Shown: piece by piece, positions 34,831 to 43,669 of the stretch
Numbering within the stretch: the stretch's first letter is position 1
How the letters are laid out: each line of letters opens with the position of its first letter
Program-made: the position numbers and the translations under genes
Origin: Nocardia alni
GTDB taxonomy: Bacteria; Actinomycetota; Actinomycetes; Mycobacteriales; Mycobacteriaceae
DNA: 64,000 nt
Direction of reading: 5' to 3'
Assembly (NCBI RefSeq): GCF_019038435.1
Contig: NZ_JAGPOX010000021.1
Span: forward strand, 21,101 to 85,100
Notes under the pieces: generated by a model
What the model saw: only the letters and a program-made list of their open reading frames with translations
The model's database searches: none
Told to the model about the DNA's origin: nothing

Positions 34831-35046
34831 ATGGCTGAGGAAGTGCTCGCGGAGATGGTGTCGACCGTCTTCCAGATCGTCGCGCAGGAGGGCGCGGCGG
34901 TGAAGGAGGGTGAGACCCTGGTGCTGCTCGAGTCCATGAAGATGGAGATTCCGGTGGTCGCCGAGGGTGACGGTACGGTGGCCTCGATCAACGTCAAGCC
35001 CGGTGATGTGCTGCAGAAGGGCGATCTGATCGCCGTCATCTCCTAG
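34831..35046 (+). CDS. Biotinyl-domain protein (TB7.3 type)
   Basis: 71 residues, a lone biotin/lipoyl attachment domain with the biotinylation motif ESMKMEIPVV (Lys is the acceptor). It has the same length and place as mycobacterial Rv3221c (TB7.3). It probably carries biotin for an acyl-CoA carboxylase, but a dedicated partner is not known. The ATG at 34831 is chosen; longer starts add unrelated residues. Confidence 0.92.
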   Translation: MAEEVLAEMVSTVFQIVAQEGAAVKEGETLVLLESMKMEIPVVAEGDGTVASINVKPGDVLQKGDLIAVIS

Positions 35047-35173
35047 AGGCATCTCCTAGGAGATTGCACGCGTCGCGCGCACGCACGACGTGACAACCGA
35101 TTTCGTACGACTATGGGTATCAGGGCTCTCGCGACGCCCACTGGTGCGCTGCGGCGCGGAGAGGCGGGCAGCC

Positions 35174-36685
35174 ATGTCGACGTTGAGCGATCTGCTGGCC
35201 GAGCACACCGACCTACCGGGTGCGGCCGTGGATCATCTGCAGCGGGTGGTGGGCGATTGGCAGCTGCTGTCGGATCTGTCGTTCGCGGACCTGCAACTGT
35301 GGGTCGGTGCGGGCCCGGTCACGCAGGGGGCCGATGTGGTCTGTGTGGCGCAGTGCCGTCCCACCACGGCCGCCACCGTGCATCAGCAGGATCTGGTCGG
35401 CTCGCTCGCCTCCCAGGCCGACCACGCGCAGGTCTTCGAGGCCCTGTCGACGGGCGTGATCGTGCGAGTGAACCTCGACGGCGAGTCCAGCGGCGTCTAC
35501 CACCCCAATCCGGCGCGTATCATCCGCGAGGCGATTCCGGTGCGTGTCGGCGACGACGTGATCGCTGTGCTCGGTCGCGATACCGAGGTGCAGCGGTCCA
35601 AGGTCCGGGGCAACCTGGAGACCGCCTACATGGCCTGCGCCGACGATCTGTGCCAGATGATCGCCGACGGCACCTTCCCGACCCTGGAGGACCGCACCGG
35701 CTCGCATTCCAGCCCACGCGCCGGCGACGGGTTCATCCGCCTGAACACCGAGGGCATCGTCGAGTACGCCAGCCCCAACGCGCTGTCCGCGTACCACCGC
35801 ATGGGCCTGCAGGCCGATCTGGCGGGGCAGGATCTGGCCCAGACGACCCGGTCGCTGATCACCGACCCGTTCGACGCCCAGGAGGTCGTCACCGACATCC
35901 AGGCCGCGCTGGCGGGCAAATCGGGGCGCCGCATGGAGGTGGAGGCGCGCGGGGCGACGGTCCTGCTGCGCACCCTGGTGCTGCGCCCGCGCGGCGAGCT
36001 GGCCGGAGCCGCGGTGCTGGTGCGCGACGTCACCGAGGTCAAGCGCCGCGACCGCGCGCTGCTGTCCAAGGACGCCACGATCCGCGAGATCCACCACCGG
36101 GTGAAGAACAACCTGCAGACCGTCGCGGCACTGCTGCGCCTGCAGGCGCGCCGCACCGAGAACGAGGAGGCGCAGCTGGCGCTGACCGAATCGGTGCGCC
36201 GGGTCACCTCCATCGCCTCGGTGCACGAGATGCTGTCGATGTCGGTCGACGAGGAGGTCGATCTCGACGAGGTCGTGGACCGGCTGCTGCCGATCATGGC
36301 CGACGTGGCGACGGTGAACACCGCCCGCATCAAGGTCCGTCGCGACGGCTCACTGGGCGTCTTCTCGGCCGAACGCGCGACGCCGCTGGTCATGGTGCTC
36401 ACCGAACTAGTGCAGAACGCGATCGAGCACGCCTTCGACTCCGGCGAGAACGGCACCGTCACCATCCGCTCGGAACGGTCGGCGCGCTGGCTGGACGTGA
36501 TCATCGGCGACGACGGGCGCGGCCTGCCGGACGGGTTCAGCCTCGACGGCTCCGACCGGCTCGGCCTGCAGATCGTGCGCACGCTGGTGACCGCCGAGCT
36601 GGGCGGGTCCATCGGGTTGCATCCGGGTGCGGATGTGGGTACCGATGCGGTGCTGCGGGTGCCGCTGGGGCGCAGATCGCGTTGA
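35174..36685 (+). CDS. pdtaS: Cytosolic sensor histidine kinase PdtaS
   Basis: 503 residues. N-terminal GAF-like domain (about 1-150), PAS domain (about 175-295, RLNTEGIVEYASPNALSAYH), then HisKA_2 with the phospho-acceptor in IREIHHRVKNNLQTVAALLR, and HATPase_c (VLTELVQNAIEHAF, IIGDDGRGLPDGF, LGLQIVRTLVTAELGGSIGL). It phosphorylates PdtaR, an ANTAR-type RNA-binding antiterminator. No membrane segment. Position between the biotinyl protein and whiB1 matches Rv3220c. The ATG at 35174 starts the conserved protein. Confidence 0.94.
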   Translation: MSTLSDLLAEHTDLPGAAVDHLQRVVGDWQLLSDLSFADLQLWVGAGPVTQGADVVCVAQCRPTTAATVHQQDLVGSLASQADHAQVFEALSTGVIVRVNLDGESSGVYHPNPARIIREAIPVRVGDDVIAVLGRDTEVQRSKVRGNLETAYMACADDLCQMIADGTFPTLEDRTGSHSSPRAGDGFIRLNTEGIVEYASPNALSAYHRMGLQADLAGQDLAQTTRSLITDPFDAQEVVTDIQAALAGKSGRRMEVEARGATVLLRTLVLRPRGELAGAAVLVRDVTEVKRRDRALLSKDATIREIHHRVKNNLQTVAALLRLQARRTENEEAQLALTESVRRVTSIASVHEMLSMSVDEEVDLDEVVDRLLPIMADVATVNTARIKVRRDGSLGVFSAERATPLVMVLTELVQNAIEHAFDSGENGTVTIRSERSARWLDVIIGDDGRGLPDGFSLDGSDRLGLQIVRTLVTAELGGSIGLHPGADVGTDAVLRVPLGRRSR

Positions 36686-36815
36686 ATCCGGCTGAGCCCG
36701 CGCCATTCCCAAATGCTTTCGATCGGAATGACGCAATTGCGCGGATGTGGATTCCGGCAAAATGTACATCTGGATCACAGAGTGGGGATGCCGGAATCAG
36801 GTGTGTGCACAATGA

Positions 36816-36841
36816 AGCCCGGCACCTGAAGGTGCCGGGCT
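36816..36841. terminator. Hairpin between pdtaS and whiB1
   Basis: 11-bp perfect stem (36816-36826 with 36831-36841) with a TGAA loop, between two convergent genes. Confidence 0.88.
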
Positions 36842-36905
36842 GAAGTGCGCGTTACGAGCCGGGTAATGCGGTTGTTTCGCGATGGCCGTAACGCCGACCG
36901 TCGTA

Positions 36906-37160
36906 CTAGACGACGGCCCGGGTACGTGTGCGCGCGTTGCGACGCTTGAGTGCGCGCCGCTCGTCTTCGCTCATACCACCCCATACGCCGGCATCCTGTC
37001 CGGACTGCAGGGCCCAGGACAGGCAGTCGGCGGTAACGGGGCAGCGGGCGCAGACCAGCTTGGCATCGGCGATCTGCGCGAGCGCAGGACCACTGTTTCC
37101 CACCGGGAAGAACAGCTCGGGGTCCTCGTCACGACAGATGGCCTTGTGGCGCCAGTCCAT
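36906..37160 (-). CDS. whiB1: Iron-sulfur transcription factor WhiB1
   Basis: 84 residues, the same length as mycobacterial WhiB1. The four [4Fe-4S] cysteines are C9, C37, C40 and C46. The turn GVWGGMSEDERRALKRRNAR and the basic tail bind DNA after nitrosylation of the cluster. It also binds the primary sigma factor. AAAGGAG precedes the ATG at 37160; the longer frame adds 27 unrelated residues. A CRP-like site lies upstream. Confidence 0.96.
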   Translation of the reverse strand: MDWRHKAICRDEDPELFFPVGNSGPALAQIADAKLVCARCPVTADCLSWALQSGQDAGVWGGMSEDERRALKRRNARTRTRAVV

Positions 37161-37248
37161 TTCCTCTGCTCCTTTGCTGGGCGCTGTAGTGCGCCTCGAG
37201 TTTGTGGTTCGTTCACATGTGCGACTCGCATGTTTCCGCACGGTTGCT

Positions 37249-37264
37249 TGTGAATGCTTTCACG
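37249..37264. promoter_or_regulatory. CRP-like site in the whiB1 promoter
   Basis: TGTGAATGCTTTCACG matches the mycobacterial CRP consensus TGTGA-N6-TCACA at 9 of 10 positions, 89 bases before the whiB1 start. M. tuberculosis whiB1 is known to be controlled by the cAMP receptor protein. Confidence 0.6.
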
Positions 37265-37393
37265 AACACCGTAGATGTCAATAGCTATGTGGTGCACCGT
37301 GGGGAAGCTCACGCCTAAGATCCCCACTACTGGGATCTGTGGGCTCCTTTCTACCCTGTCGGGTAGGTTTTCGCAGCACAACTGGCGTGTTTC

Positions 37394-38353
37394 TCAGTTG
37401 TGTCGGCCTGATTCCGGCTGCGGAGCGAGCACATCGAGGATCTCCGGGACGGATGTGAAATCCACCATGTTGCGCCGGCCGATGAAATCGCCATCTATTT
37501 GCAATCCGATCGGCGTGGACGCCTCGATTCGCACCGACTTCACATCGTCGTTTCGAAATAGGTTGCGGGACTTGGGATTTCCACCGGCGGCCATCAGCTG
37601 CCTGACCATCCACAGCGACGGCGCCACCGCCATGGAGCGCATGGCAAACACTCCGAGACCGGTTTCGAACGTTGTGCCCGGATTGGTGTGTACCGCGGTG
37701 TTGTCAAGGTAGGTCCACGGCGTGGTATTGGAGATGAAGGCGTAATAAATGTCCGAAACCGGATCATGTCCGGGGATGTGCAGTGTCACAGACGGCTCGC
37801 GGCGGCGGGCCCGGAAGAACTGCCGGATCGAGGTGAGCACATAGCGCGACGGGGTGGCCGTGCGGCCCTTGGCGCGGCTGCGATCGATGGCCGCGCAGAC
37901 CTCGGCGTCCAGCCCGACCCCGGCGCTGAAGCCGAACCAGCGGTCGTCGGCGATGCCGAGACCGATCCGGCGATCCTTGTCCAGTGACAGCAGATCGATG
38001 AGCTGATTGGTGGCGGCCACGGGGTCGGGCCGGATTCCCAATGATCGCGCGAACACGTTCGCCGAACCGCCCGGGATGACGCCGAGCCGGGGCTTCCATG
38101 CCTGTCCGTCGTCGATCTGCGGTAACGGCAGGAAACCGTTGATCGTCTCGTTGACCGTGCCGTCGCCGCCGTGCACCACGATCAGGTCCATCTGGTTGGT
38201 CGCGGCCCACTGCGCGAGCTCGGCCGCGTGTCCGCGGTGCTGGGTGTGCGCGACGATCAACTGAGTGCGGCTCTCCAGCGCGTGCGCCAGCAGATCGCGG
38301 GTCGCGGGCGTGGTGGAGGTGGCATTCGGGTTGACGATCAGCAGCGTCCGCAC
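37394..38353 (-). CDS. Diacylglycerol/lipid kinase-family protein
   Basis: 319 residues with a DAGK catalytic domain: LLIVNPNATSTTPATRDLL, IVVHGGDGTVNETINGFLP (nucleotide-binding GGDGT), GVIPGGSANVFARSLG and the C-terminal IQIDGDFIG. It may phosphorylate a lipid such as diacylglycerol or sphingosine; the substrate is unproven. It lies next to whiB1 as Rv3218 does in mycobacteria, by memory. Confidence 0.88.
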   Translation of the reverse strand: MRTLLIVNPNATSTTPATRDLLAHALESRTQLIVAHTQHRGHAAELAQWAATNQMDLIVVHGGDGTVNETINGFLPLPQIDDGQAWKPRLGVIPGGSANVFARSLGIRPDPVAATNQLIDLLSLDKDRRIGLGIADDRWFGFSAGVGLDAEVCAAIDRSRAKGRTATPSRYVLTSIRQFFRARRREPSVTLHIPGHDPVSDIYYAFISNTTPWTYLDNTAVHTNPGTTFETGLGVFAMRSMAVAPSLWMVRQLMAAGGNPKSRNLFRNDDVKSVRIEASTPIGLQIDGDFIGRRNMVDFTSVPEILDVLAPQPESGRHN

Positions 38354-38500
38354 GTTACGAGCGTACTGACAGACTGTGTGCGAACTGTGTGGGACCGTGC
38401 GGGCGGGAGTGCCAACGGCGTGCGAATTCCGGGTGTGAGCCGGGGATCTGCTCCGATGCCCTGGTCGCTGTCCGTCGCGCGGTGGTCGTAGGCTGGGCGC

Positions 38501-38947
38501 GTGGCGAAGCAGAACTCCGATGACAGCGGCACGGAATCCGGCGTCCGGCGTGGCGTGCCCGCGACGGTGCGTGGGGCGGGGGCCGTGTCGATGCTGGAGG
38601 GCGCGTTCGGGCTGATCCTGGCGATCGTGTTCATCGTGCGCGGTGTGTCCGGGGCCGATCAGAGCAAGACCAGCGGCTACGGCACCGCGGGCTGGTTCGT
38701 GATCTTCGGCGGCGCGGTGCTGGCGGCGGGGGTTGGGCTGTTCCTCGGCAAGCGGTGGGGGCGTGCCATCGCGGTGATCGCGAACATCCTGCTGCTTCCG
38801 GCGGCCTGGTACATGATCAGCGGCAATCTGGTGCCGTTGGGGATTCCGCTCGGGGTGGTCGCGCTGGTCGGGCTCGGATTGTTGTTCTCGCCGCCGTCGT
38901 CACGGTGGATGGCGCAGGGGTACGACTCGTCGATCGGGTCGGCCTGA
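38501..38947 (+). CDS. Four-segment integral membrane protein
   Basis: 148 residues from a GTG. After a hydrophilic Ser/Asp-rich N-terminus come four hydrophobic segments (for example AFGLILAIVFIVRGV, WFVIFGGAVLAAGVGLFLG, AVIANILLLPAAWYMI, PLGVVALVGLGLLF). No catalytic motif. It resembles actinobacterial proteins of the Rv3217c kind. Function unknown. Confidence 0.82.
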   Translation: MAKQNSDDSGTESGVRRGVPATVRGAGAVSMLEGAFGLILAIVFIVRGVSGADQSKTSGYGTAGWFVIFGGAVLAAGVGLFLGKRWGRAIAVIANILLLPAAWYMISGNLVPLGIPLGVVALVGLGLLFSPPSSRWMAQGYDSSIGSA

Positions 38948-38956
38948 CCTGCGCGG

Positions 38957-39580
38957 TCACCGGGGTGCGCGCCACATGGGCCACAGTGGCGGGCCTCCGT
39001 CGGTGATGTCGAGTTCGCTCTGCACCTCGTAGCCGAAGCGCTGGTAGTAGGGGATGTTGTCCGGCTTACTCGATTCGAGATAGGCAGGACTGGCCACGGC
39101 ATCGCAGTGGGCCAGACGCGGGGCCAGCAGCGCTTGGCCGTAGCCGCGTCCACGCGCGGTGGGCAGCGTGCCGACGAAGGCCAGGTACCAGTGCGGATCG
39201 TCGGGATGATGCTGGGCCATTCGATCGGCCACCCGTGCGGAGACGAGCGTTCGGCCGCGCAGTGCGCGCGCCAACGCGGGCGCCATTCGCAGCTGGGTGA
39301 GGCCGGAGGGCGCCCAGCGGCCCGGGGGAGCCCACCCGGCGGCGCCGACCATGACGCCGGCGTCGTCGAAGACCACATCGACGGTGTCCAGGAATTGGTG
39401 CCGGGCCATGGTCCCGAACATCGTCGTCAAACGCCGGACGCGGGTCGTGGAATCCGGTAGCAGCCAGGCGAATACGGGATCGTCGGCGAACGCCGAGCCG
39501 AGGACCCGTGCCAGCTCGGCGATATCCGACGTCGTCGCCGGACGGACAGTCCCCGCCATGTGTTCCACGATAGGGGACAT
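38957..39580 (-). CDS. GNAT-family N-acetyltransferase
   Basis: 207 residues. GNAT motif A is YLAFVGTLPTARGRGYGQAL (acetyl-CoA pyrophosphate loop RGRGYG), followed by a typical C-terminal PYYQRFGYEVQSEL. The acceptor is unknown. Two starts are possible (39580, or the ATG seven codons on at 39559). Confidence 0.88.
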   Translation of the reverse strand: MSPIVEHMAGTVRPATTSDIAELARVLGSAFADDPVFAWLLPDSTTRVRRLTTMFGTMARHQFLDTVDVVFDDAGVMVGAAGWAPPGRWAPSGLTQLRMAPALARALRGRTLVSARVADRMAQHHPDDPHWYLAFVGTLPTARGRGYGQALLAPRLAHCDAVASPAYLESSKPDNIPYYQRFGYEVQSELDITDGGPPLWPMWRAPR

Positions 39581-39749
39581 ATGCGACAGTGTGCGGGAGA
39601 TTGTTTCGTTCAGATTTCGGCGTCACTCGATGGTCTGCCTGCGGTCTCGGGCTGAAGTGGCGGACCGCCGTCGGTCGAGTCGCCACTCGCGCAGGGCAGG
39701 TATCCGGGCTGGCCAGCGTCGGCGGATTTGCGATCACGAATCTCCTCGG

Positions 39750-39879
39750 ATCCAGCTCGGCTGGACGAGCGGCCAGCGAGATCCGCTCTGTAGCGACCTC
39801 GGTGAGCAGGAGGACTTCCTCATGGGCGGTGGGGCGTGCTCGCTGGCACTCGGACTGGCGCTCAGCGGTGCGGGCGGCC
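39750..39879 (-). pseudogene. Degenerate copy of the ECF sigma gene's 3' end
   Basis: Read on the minus strand this gives LLLTEVATERISLAARPAEL. The intact sigma factor ends in the near-identical ILLTENATERAFLAARLAEL, 159 bases away in the same orientation. DNA similarity is clear around TCGGTGAGCAGG (39799 and 39958). The copy runs past the normal stop and has no upstream gene body, so it is the scar of a lost duplicate. Confidence 0.75.
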
Positions 39880-39902
39880 GATTTTCCGATGAACGAGGTT
39901 CA

Positions 39903-41207
39903 TCAGGCGTCGAGTTCGGCCAGCCGGGCGGCCAGGAAGGCGCGTTCCGTGGCGTTTTCGGTGAGCAGGATGGCCTCTTCGTAGGCGGTGCGGGCCTCCC
40001 GGGTGCGGCCGAGTTCGGCCAGGAAGTGCGCGCGGGCGGCAGGTAGGTAGCCGTATCCGGCCAGTTGGGGTTCGGCGGACAGTTCGTCCAGCGAGGTCAG
40101 ACCTGCGGCGGGGCCCTGTGCCATCCCGACGGCCACTGCTCGGTTCAAGGCGACCACCGGTGACGGCCACACCTGGACCAGCACGTCGTAGAGGCCGACG
40201 ATCTCGGCCCAATCGGTGTCGGCGTAGGTGGGCGCCTCGGCGTGCACCGCGGCGATCGCGGCCTGGAGGGCGTATCGGCCCGGCTCGCGGGCCAGGGCCG
40301 CGCGGACCAGCGCGATGCCCTCGGTGATCCGGTCGCGGTCCCAGCGGGTGCGGTCCTGATCGGACAGGGGCAGCATCGAGCCATCGACGTCGGTGCGGGC
40401 CTCGCGGCGGGCGTCGGTCAGCAGGATGAGCGCGAGAAGTCCTGTGACGTCGGGATTTTCGGGGAGCAACGTGTGCAGCATGCGGGCCAGGTCGGTGGCC
40501 CGCTCGGTCAGATCGCGGCGGATCAGATCGGCGCCCGAGGGTGCGGTGTGGCCGGTGGTGAACAGCAGGTGCACGACCGCGAGCACGGCCTCGATGCGTT
40601 CGGGCAACTCGTTCGGGCCGGGCACGCGATACGGGATGCGGGCGGCGGCGATCTTCTTCTTCGCCCGGGTGATGCGCGCGGCCATGGTCGGCTCGGCGAC
40701 CAGGAACGCGCGGGCCACCTCGGCGGTGCTGAGCCCGCAGACCAGTCGCAGTGTCAGCGCGACCTGTGCCTCGGGTGACAGTGCCGGGTGGGCGCAGGTG
40801 CAGATGAGCCGGAGTCGATCGTCGGGGATTTCCTCCAGTGCGGTGATCGCGGCGTCGGCCACGTCGCCGGTGTGCTCGTCCTCGATCAGCAGCGGCAGCG
40901 CCCGGCGCATGGTCGACTGCTGTCGCAGCAGGTCGAGGGCGCGATTGCGGGCTACCGTCGTCAGCCAGGCGGCGGGCCGCGCGGGTACCCCCTGCGCGGC
41001 CCACCGATGCAGCGCCTGCGCGTAGGCGTCCTGCACACACTCCTCGGCCAGATCCAGATCCCGGGTGATCCGTACGGTCGTCGCGAGCACGAACGCCCAC
41101 TCCCGCCGGTGCGCATCGGCCACTGCGGCGGCCACTTCCGGCTGCCGCGTTGGCGAGGCGTCCGGCGACGTGGACGAGTCCGCGGAGTGCGGATCCACCC
41201 GGGTCAC
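39903..41207 (-). CDS. ECF42-type RNA polymerase sigma factor with TPR-like C-terminus
   Basis: 434 residues. Sigma regions 2 (WAFVLATTVRITRDLDLAEE, AWLTTVARNRALDLLRQQ) and 4 (ALTLRLVCGLSTAEVARAFL, TMAARITRAKKKIAAARIPY) are followed by a long DUF6596/TPR-like C-terminus (AVLAVVHLLFTTGH, WAEIVGLYDVLVQVWPSPVV, YLPAARAHFLAELGRTREAR). The ECF42 group has no classical anti-sigma factor; the C-terminal domain is thought to regulate activity. The group is typically linked to DGPF (YCII-like) proteins, as here. GTG start with AGGA upstream. Confidence 0.92.
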   Translation of the reverse strand: MTRVDPHSADSSTSPDASPTRQPEVAAAVADAHRREWAFVLATTVRITRDLDLAEECVQDAYAQALHRWAAQGVPARPAAWLTTVARNRALDLLRQQSTMRRALPLLIEDEHTGDVADAAITALEEIPDDRLRLICTCAHPALSPEAQVALTLRLVCGLSTAEVARAFLVAEPTMAARITRAKKKIAAARIPYRVPGPNELPERIEAVLAVVHLLFTTGHTAPSGADLIRRDLTERATDLARMLHTLLPENPDVTGLLALILLTDARREARTDVDGSMLPLSDQDRTRWDRDRITEGIALVRAALAREPGRYALQAAIAAVHAEAPTYADTDWAEIVGLYDVLVQVWPSPVVALNRAVAVGMAQGPAAGLTSLDELSAEPQLAGYGYLPAARAHFLAELGRTREARTAYEEAILLTENATERAFLAARLAELDA

Positions 41208-41350
41208 GGTGTCGTTCCTGACCGATTCGGCCGACTCTGTCGAGCGCGAGGATCGGGCGATGCGGGTACGCCCACATGTTCTCGCCGGACAGCCGCACCG
41301 GAGTTCGGTGTCCTATGGGCGGACGCGTGGGACGGATTCATCCGGGTCAT
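41208..41350 (-). pseudogene. Scar of a second DGPF/ECF junction
   Basis: This stretch repeats the neighbouring gene ends at an offset of about 143 bases. GAGCGCGAGGATCGGGCG (41242-41259) copies the last codons of the DGPF gene (41384-41401, 17 of 18 identical). An ATG at 41350 with ACCCGGATGAATCCG copies the start of the sigma gene (GTGACCCGGGTGGATCC at 41207). It is best read as what remains of a tandem DGPF-ECF unit. Confidence 0.65.
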
Positions 41351-41377
41351 GATCTCGCGCTCTGTGACTCGGCCGGA

Positions 41378-41719
41378 TCAGCCGAGCGTGAGGATCGGGC
41401 GTACCTCGACCCCGCCCTCGAGCATCGGCACCTGCTTGGCGACCTCGAGCGCCGCGTCCAGATCCTTCGCCTCGATCAGGTAGTAACCACCGAGTTGCTC
41501 CTTGGTCTCGGCGAACGGCCCGTCCGTGATCACGAACCCACCGGCTCCGTCCTGCCGGACGCTGGTCGCGCTGTGACTCCACGCGAGTGCGTTACCGCCG
41601 GCGATCGCGGCCTGGTTGGCCTGCATGAAGTCCACGTGACTCTGCATGACCGGCTCGCCGGGCGAGGGCTCGGGCACAGCGCGCTCATCCTGATAGATCA
41701 GGACCAGATATTGCGACAT
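41378..41719 (-). CDS. DGPF (YCII-like) domain protein, ECF42 partner
   Basis: 113 residues with the name-giving DGPF motif (VITDGPFAETKEQLGGYYLI) and the YCII-related ferredoxin-like fold (YLVLIYQDE, AKDLDAALEVAKQVPML). The biochemical activity of the family is unknown, but its genes are almost always beside ECF42 sigma factors and often under their control. TAAGGACGG precedes the ATG at 41719. Confidence 0.92.
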   Translation of the reverse strand: MSQYLVLIYQDERAVPEPSPGEPVMQSHVDFMQANQAAIAGGNALAWSHSATSVRQDGAGGFVITDGPFAETKEQLGGYYLIEAKDLDAALEVAKQVPMLEGGVEVRPILTLG

Positions 41720-41886
41720 GATTACCGTCCTTACGAGTGTGTGGCCCGCTGTTCGGACCATTCAACTCTCCGACGCATACCGTCCGGCGGAATCGACAGT
41801 CCTGGCGGAAATTCTCAGACGGGTTGCGCTCATGCGACGTCAGCGGGCTAGGGGCCAAGCTCGATACTGCCAGGCTGAGCCGTGGT

Positions 41887-42363
41887 TCAATCTTGCGCCA
41901 GGGCGGTCAGGGCCTGTCCGGTGAGGCGAAACCCGGTCCACTCGTCCTGAGCCTCGGCGCCCAGCGCCTTGTAGAACTCGATCGAGGGTGTGTTCCAGTC
42001 CAGCACCGACCAGTCCACCCGGCGGTATCCTTTGGCGACGGCCTCACGTGCCAGCGCCGCGATCAGGGCCTTACCCAGCCCCAGGCCGCGAGCCTCCGGC
42101 TTGACGAACAGATCCTCGAGGTAGATCCCGTGCGTTCCGGTCCAGGTCGAATAATTGAGAAACCAGATCGCGCATCCCAGCACCTCACCACCCGAATCTC
42201 GTTGCGCCACATGGGCGAACAGCTTCGGCTCCGGGCAGAACAGGGCGGCGTGCAACTGCTCGTCGGTCAGTGTGCACTCGTGGCGAGCCTTCTCGTATTC
42301 CGCGAGGTCGTAGACCAGTCCTACCATCGCGGTCACGTCCTGCGGGGTAGCCCGCCGGATCAT
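41887..42363 (-). CDS. GNAT acetyltransferase of the SSAT/thialysine type
   Basis: 158 residues. The pattern of spermidine/spermine and thialysine N-acetyltransferases is clear: VYDLAEYEKARHECTLTDEQ, AIWFLNYSTWTGTHGIYLED, ARGLGLGKALIAALAREAVA (acetyl-CoA loop), VDWSVLDWNTPSIEFYKALG. It acetylates a small amine; which one is not known. ATGA overlap with the phosphatase gene upstream makes an operon. Confidence 0.9.
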   Translation of the reverse strand: MIRRATPQDVTAMVGLVYDLAEYEKARHECTLTDEQLHAALFCPEPKLFAHVAQRDSGGEVLGCAIWFLNYSTWTGTHGIYLEDLFVKPEARGLGLGKALIAALAREAVAKGYRRVDWSVLDWNTPSIEFYKALGAEAQDEWTGFRLTGQALTALAQD

Positions 42364-42974
42364 CGCCCCACTCCCGTGGGATCCGGAATCAGGTTGTGCG
42401 CCAGGATCGTTCGAGTCCCATGCTCATGCCCCAGCACGCTGATCCCCGCCGTCGACAGGAAAAACCGCCGCCCCTCCCGCGCCTCGAACTGCGCCCACCG
42501 AGCGATCAGAACCCGCGAAAAATGCCCGTGCCCCACCAACACCACATCCCGCACCTGCAACTCCGGCTCGACCTTCGACAGCACCCGATCCGCCCGCGCA
42601 CCCACCTGCGCCGCCGACTCCCCGCCCGGCACCGGATCGGTGAACACGGTCCACCCCGGCGCGCTCTTCTGAATCTCCGGCGTGGTCAGCCCCTCATAGT
42701 CGCCGTAATCCCACTCCACGAGGTCCTCGTCGAGTTGAGCATCGTGCAACCCCGCCAACTCCGCCGTCCGCACGGCTCGCTGCTTAGGACTCACCAACAC
42801 CAACGGATCCGCCAACCCCAACGCGGCGATCTCCGGCCCGGCGGCCCGAGCCTGTTCCTCCCCGGCCGCCGTCAGCGCAATATCCGTCCGCCCCGTGTGC
42901 TTGTGATCCCGAGACCACTCGGTCTCCCCATGTCGTAGCAGCACCAGCCGGAAGTCCTTCGCGGAACCACTCAT
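42360..42974 (-). CDS. Histidine phosphatase (Gpm2/Rv3214-like acid phosphatase)
   Basis: 204 residues of the phosphoglycerate-mutase-like branch. The phosphorylated His is in VLLRHGETEWS; the second His is in VVLVGHGHFSRVLIARW. The length fits mycobacterial Rv3214 (about 203), which acts as an acid phosphatase rather than a mutase. Several starts are possible (43073, 42986, 42974); the last fits homologues best. Co-transcribed with the GNAT gene. Confidence 0.88.
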   Translation of the reverse strand: MSGSAKDFRLVLLRHGETEWSRDHKHTGRTDIALTAAGEEQARAAGPEIAALGLADPLVLVSPKQRAVRTAELAGLHDAQLDEDLVEWDYGDYEGLTTPEIQKSAPGWTVFTDPVPGGESAAQVGARADRVLSKVEPELQVRDVVLVGHGHFSRVLIARWAQFEAREGRRFFLSTAGISVLGHEHGTRTILAHNLIPDPTGVGR

Positions 42975-43149
42975 GGGGTCGATCATGCCGGATCGGATAT
43001 TCGCCGCAGCCCGCGCCCGGTCATCGTGCGGTCCGGACGCGTACCGCCGCCGTGGATTCACCGCAGTCGACACCGATCGGCGCTCACCAGCACGATGCCG
43101 GACTGCGGTGCATCACTCGTTCTACTACGGGTCTAGACGGTCGAGCGTG

Positions 43150-43464
43150 TTACCACTGGTGGCAGCGCTGATCGGAGTGGCCCCACTGGTCACCGTGGTC
43201 GTTGTGCCAGTAACCCCAACGGTCGCAATGCCAATCGTTGTGATGCGGATCGGCGGGGTCCCACCGGCCGTCGTGGTTGTAGCCGTACCACGGATGCGGC
43301 CCCCGCGGCGGCGGAGGCGGCGGCTGGTTCGGCCCGGACGCCGAACCCTGCTGGTGTGCAGGCATGATCGCCTGAGCGCTCGCCGCTCCCGCAACGGAGC
43401 CGGTCAGCAGCGCAGCCGCGGCCACCGCGACAAACATTCGACCGATTGTCTTGCGTTTCACCAT
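43150..43464 (-). CDS. Secreted Trp/His/Asp-rich small protein, paralogue 1
   Basis: 104 residues: signal peptide (MVKRKTIGRMFVAVAAAALL, cleavage near AASAQA), a Pro/Gly linker (PNQPPPPPPRGPHPW), then a C-terminal WDPADPHHNDWHCDRWGYWH repeat-like domain ending CHQW. Two cysteines probably pair. The many His/Asp residues suggest metal binding. Very similar genes lie at 45961 and 48363. No known family recognised. Confidence 0.82.
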   Translation of the reverse strand: MVKRKTIGRMFVAVAAAALLTGSVAGAASAQAIMPAHQQGSASGPNQPPPPPPRGPHPWYGYNHDGRWDPADPHHNDWHCDRWGYWHNDHGDQWGHSDQRCHQW

Positions 43465-43630
43465 GTTCCCTTCCAGTCGTTCGATCCAGCAGCCACTTGG
43501 CCAGCCGACGCATGATGCTAACTACGCAAGGCCAGGCTCGCCCGCATTCGGCGAAATACCCAGGTCTCGTGCGGTTACGGATCTTATATTTCGGCTGCTT
43601 TACCTACCGGCGGCCGGCTGCGGCGACTAG

Positions 43631-43669
43631 ACCAACTATTCACCGCAGAATCTGCGGTGAATAGTTGGT
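43631..43669. promoter_or_regulatory. 39-base perfect palindrome, operator of fic
   Basis: Two 19-base arms, exact complements, around one central base (43650). It overlaps the probable -10 box TATGAT (43669-43674), which is 6 bases from the ATG at 43681, so the fic mRNA is leaderless. A third TCACCGCA half-site lies at 43674-43681. The Fic protein has a C-terminal winged helix that could bind here. Confidence 0.7.

Noticed and set aside
37203..37217. TGTGGTTCGTTCACA as a second CRP site upstream of whiB1
   Set aside because: The half-sites are 5 rather than 6 bases apart and the first has a mismatch; the site at 37249 fits better.
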